A DNA stretch of 64,000 nt from Buxus sempervirens (taxonomy: Eukaryota > Streptophyta > Magnoliopsida > Buxales > Buxaceae), in NCBI GenBank assembly GCA_947561395.2, contig OX387195.1, positions 441,501-505,500 on the forward strand, given 5' to 3'. Below, piece after piece: positions 62,729 to 64,000 of this stretch. Numbering within the stretch: position 1 is the stretch's first letter; the number at the start of each line of letters is the position of its first letter. Both the position numbers and the translations under genes were made by a program. The notes under the pieces were generated by a model that made no database searches, had not been told where the DNA came from, and saw nothing but the letters and a program-made list of their open reading frames with translations.

Positions 62729-64000
62729 TGTGAGACATGGAAAAATCACTGAGATGATTCCCCTCCTTCATCACACGGGCTCAACGAAAATGGGAGAGTC
62801 GCCACCATTCAATTTTTGGGGTGTGAATGGACACCAAAAGATTCAATGTAAGCAAAATGAGCTAAAAGGCAAATACTAGAGTAAAAATAACTCTACTTGA
62901 AAATTAAATCCAGAGATGGGTAAGGGGATTAGATTATGAACGGGGGAAGGTGTTAGGCACCCCCATTCACCCACACAAGGTGGTTGCCAAGTGTTGTTCA
63001 TGCTAAAAAAATGAGAAAGTTTGCTAAAATAATCAAAAACCTTGAGAAAGGATTAAACAAATGTGTGATACCTTCACATGAGAAATCCAAACGAATTCCA
63101 GATCCTCTTTTATGTCAATATCACTTCTGGAATGTCACCAATAGATGGAAATCAAAGCTAAAATTGCACAAAACCAAGTTGAGTCAAATCCGGAAAATTC
63201 GGTAAAAGATAGAGCCATTTGTCTTGAAATCATTTAAATCTAATTGAATCAAACCAAATCCATTTGAAAGATTATGATAAATAGAAGACTCATGCAAATT
63301 TTCAATCAATTCCGGTTAAAATCCTAGGAGTTATTCTCCTTTGAAATCTGCTGTTGGAGATAGTTAAAAGTGACAAGTGAGCAAGTTTGGAAAATCATTT
63401 AGAAAAATCGGCTCTATATAAATCGGTGAAATTTGGCATGAATTGAGTATGTAGAGCCATCTTTCAAATGAAACTAGCCTTATATCAAAATTCATTCGGA
63501 TGTGCCTTGGGTGATCTCCCGAACAGGCCCCGAGGATCACAGATTAACCAAGAAAAGTGTTGTTGAGTAGTTCTGAGTAAATCTATTACCCACGACACAA
63601 ATGGAGTCAAAAAATTATGAAACCAACTGGATTTGAAATTAGGCTTCCAAAGGAAAACACAAAAACAAAAATCACTCGAATCGGACTTAAAACGAACACA
63701 TGGCGCTCAGTCGAAGTGACAGGTTCCGCAATCTGGCCTGAATTGACCTATCAACTTCGACTGAGAGGTGTAAAAAATCCATTTGATAAAAATTAATGAA
63801 ATTTTACTGGCATAAACTATACAGCCTCACCTTTCCCATGGCTCTGAAATCACTCCAAAATTCATCCGGACGATGAAGTTACGAGTGTCCGAAGTTGGGG
63901 TACAGCTGCTGTCTAGTTTCAGTCTTTTTAAAGAAAATCAACTCAAAATAGTGATAAGGTGCGTGTGATCCGTGCAATGTAAACCAAAACCACTTGAAAA
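62729..64000 (-). mobile_element. Family C copy C2, left part, runs off the window
   Basis: Begins TGTGAGACATGG at 62729, then AGAGTCGCCACC (about 62797) and GGGGGAAGGTGTTAGGCACC (about 62942), and follows C1 to the window end (for example CCACAGATTA near 54010 in C1 and TCACAGATTA near 63537 here). The candidate left duplication is CTTCC (62724-62728). The right end lies outside. Confidence 0.65.

Overview
The window is nuclear DNA of a flowering plant. It holds one recognisable host gene, a plant Lunapark (LNP) gene with five exons, plant L1-clade and RTE-clade LINEs, a Ty1/copia element, and several families of large TG...CA insertions with 5-bp target duplications. Species cannot be named from sequence alone. 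I see no tRNA, rRNA or CRISPR locus.

Host gene. A Lunapark homologue lies on the minus strand (start codon at 35537, stop at 15094). Five exons (35361-35537, 17624-17768, 16520-16629, 15864-16305, 15094-15407) sum to 1188 nt, an open frame of 395 codons plus stop, with GT/AG at every junction. Intron 1 is about 17.6 kb and is a transposon sink: an RTE-clade LINE fossil (about 19.74-21.34 kb), a 5'-truncated antisense L1 (21.45-22.6 kb), an almost complete 6.8-kb L1 with perfect 18-bp target duplications (23995-30828), an old L1 fragment (30.85-31.85 kb), a second RTE fossil (32.6-33.9 kb) and a 107-bp LINE stub with a 13-bp duplication (33964-34070).

Flanks. Both sides of the gene are nested large insertions that I sort into three families by their ends. 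Family A (TGTGCG... to ...GGTGCTNACA on the + strand; copies A1-A7) has five copies with matching 5-bp duplications. Family B (TGTAA...CCCG to GGGGCGTTACA; B1-B4) has two copies with perfect 5-bp duplications and one with a decayed one. Family C (TGTGAGACATGG to GTGTCTACA; C1, C2) has one closed copy. They carry no coding region or internal LTR pair and look like very long solo LTRs. Nesting from left to right: A7 contains B1 (with A1 probably and A2 clearly inside) and B2 (with a copia-type solo LTR and A3 inside). A Ty1/copia element (36321-45044) contains B3. A4 follows at 45109-48095. A minus-strand LINE 3' part (about 48.6-52.4 kb) contains B4. A further A-like host sequence, called D, contains C1, A5, A6 and C2.

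Most unusual signal. Within family A the backbone is conserved, but each copy carries its own word of about 20 bp arranged as inverted repeats (TATCCGG, ACCGCAT, TTCGCGCGAG or TAACCGAAAT). In A2, A3, A4 and A5 the same word class occurs at two sites more than 1 kb apart: just upstream of a minus-strand TATA box and again near the other end. All six copies also hold a short hairpin at one conserved place whose stem sequence differs between copies while pairing is kept. The right end is built from units of about 147 bp, expanded to a five-unit array in A3. Five copies have a splice-donor-like AGGTA or AGGTGA about 260-280 nt downstream of the TATA box. Together these suggest a transcribed LTR with a conserved frame and fast-changing paired sequence words.
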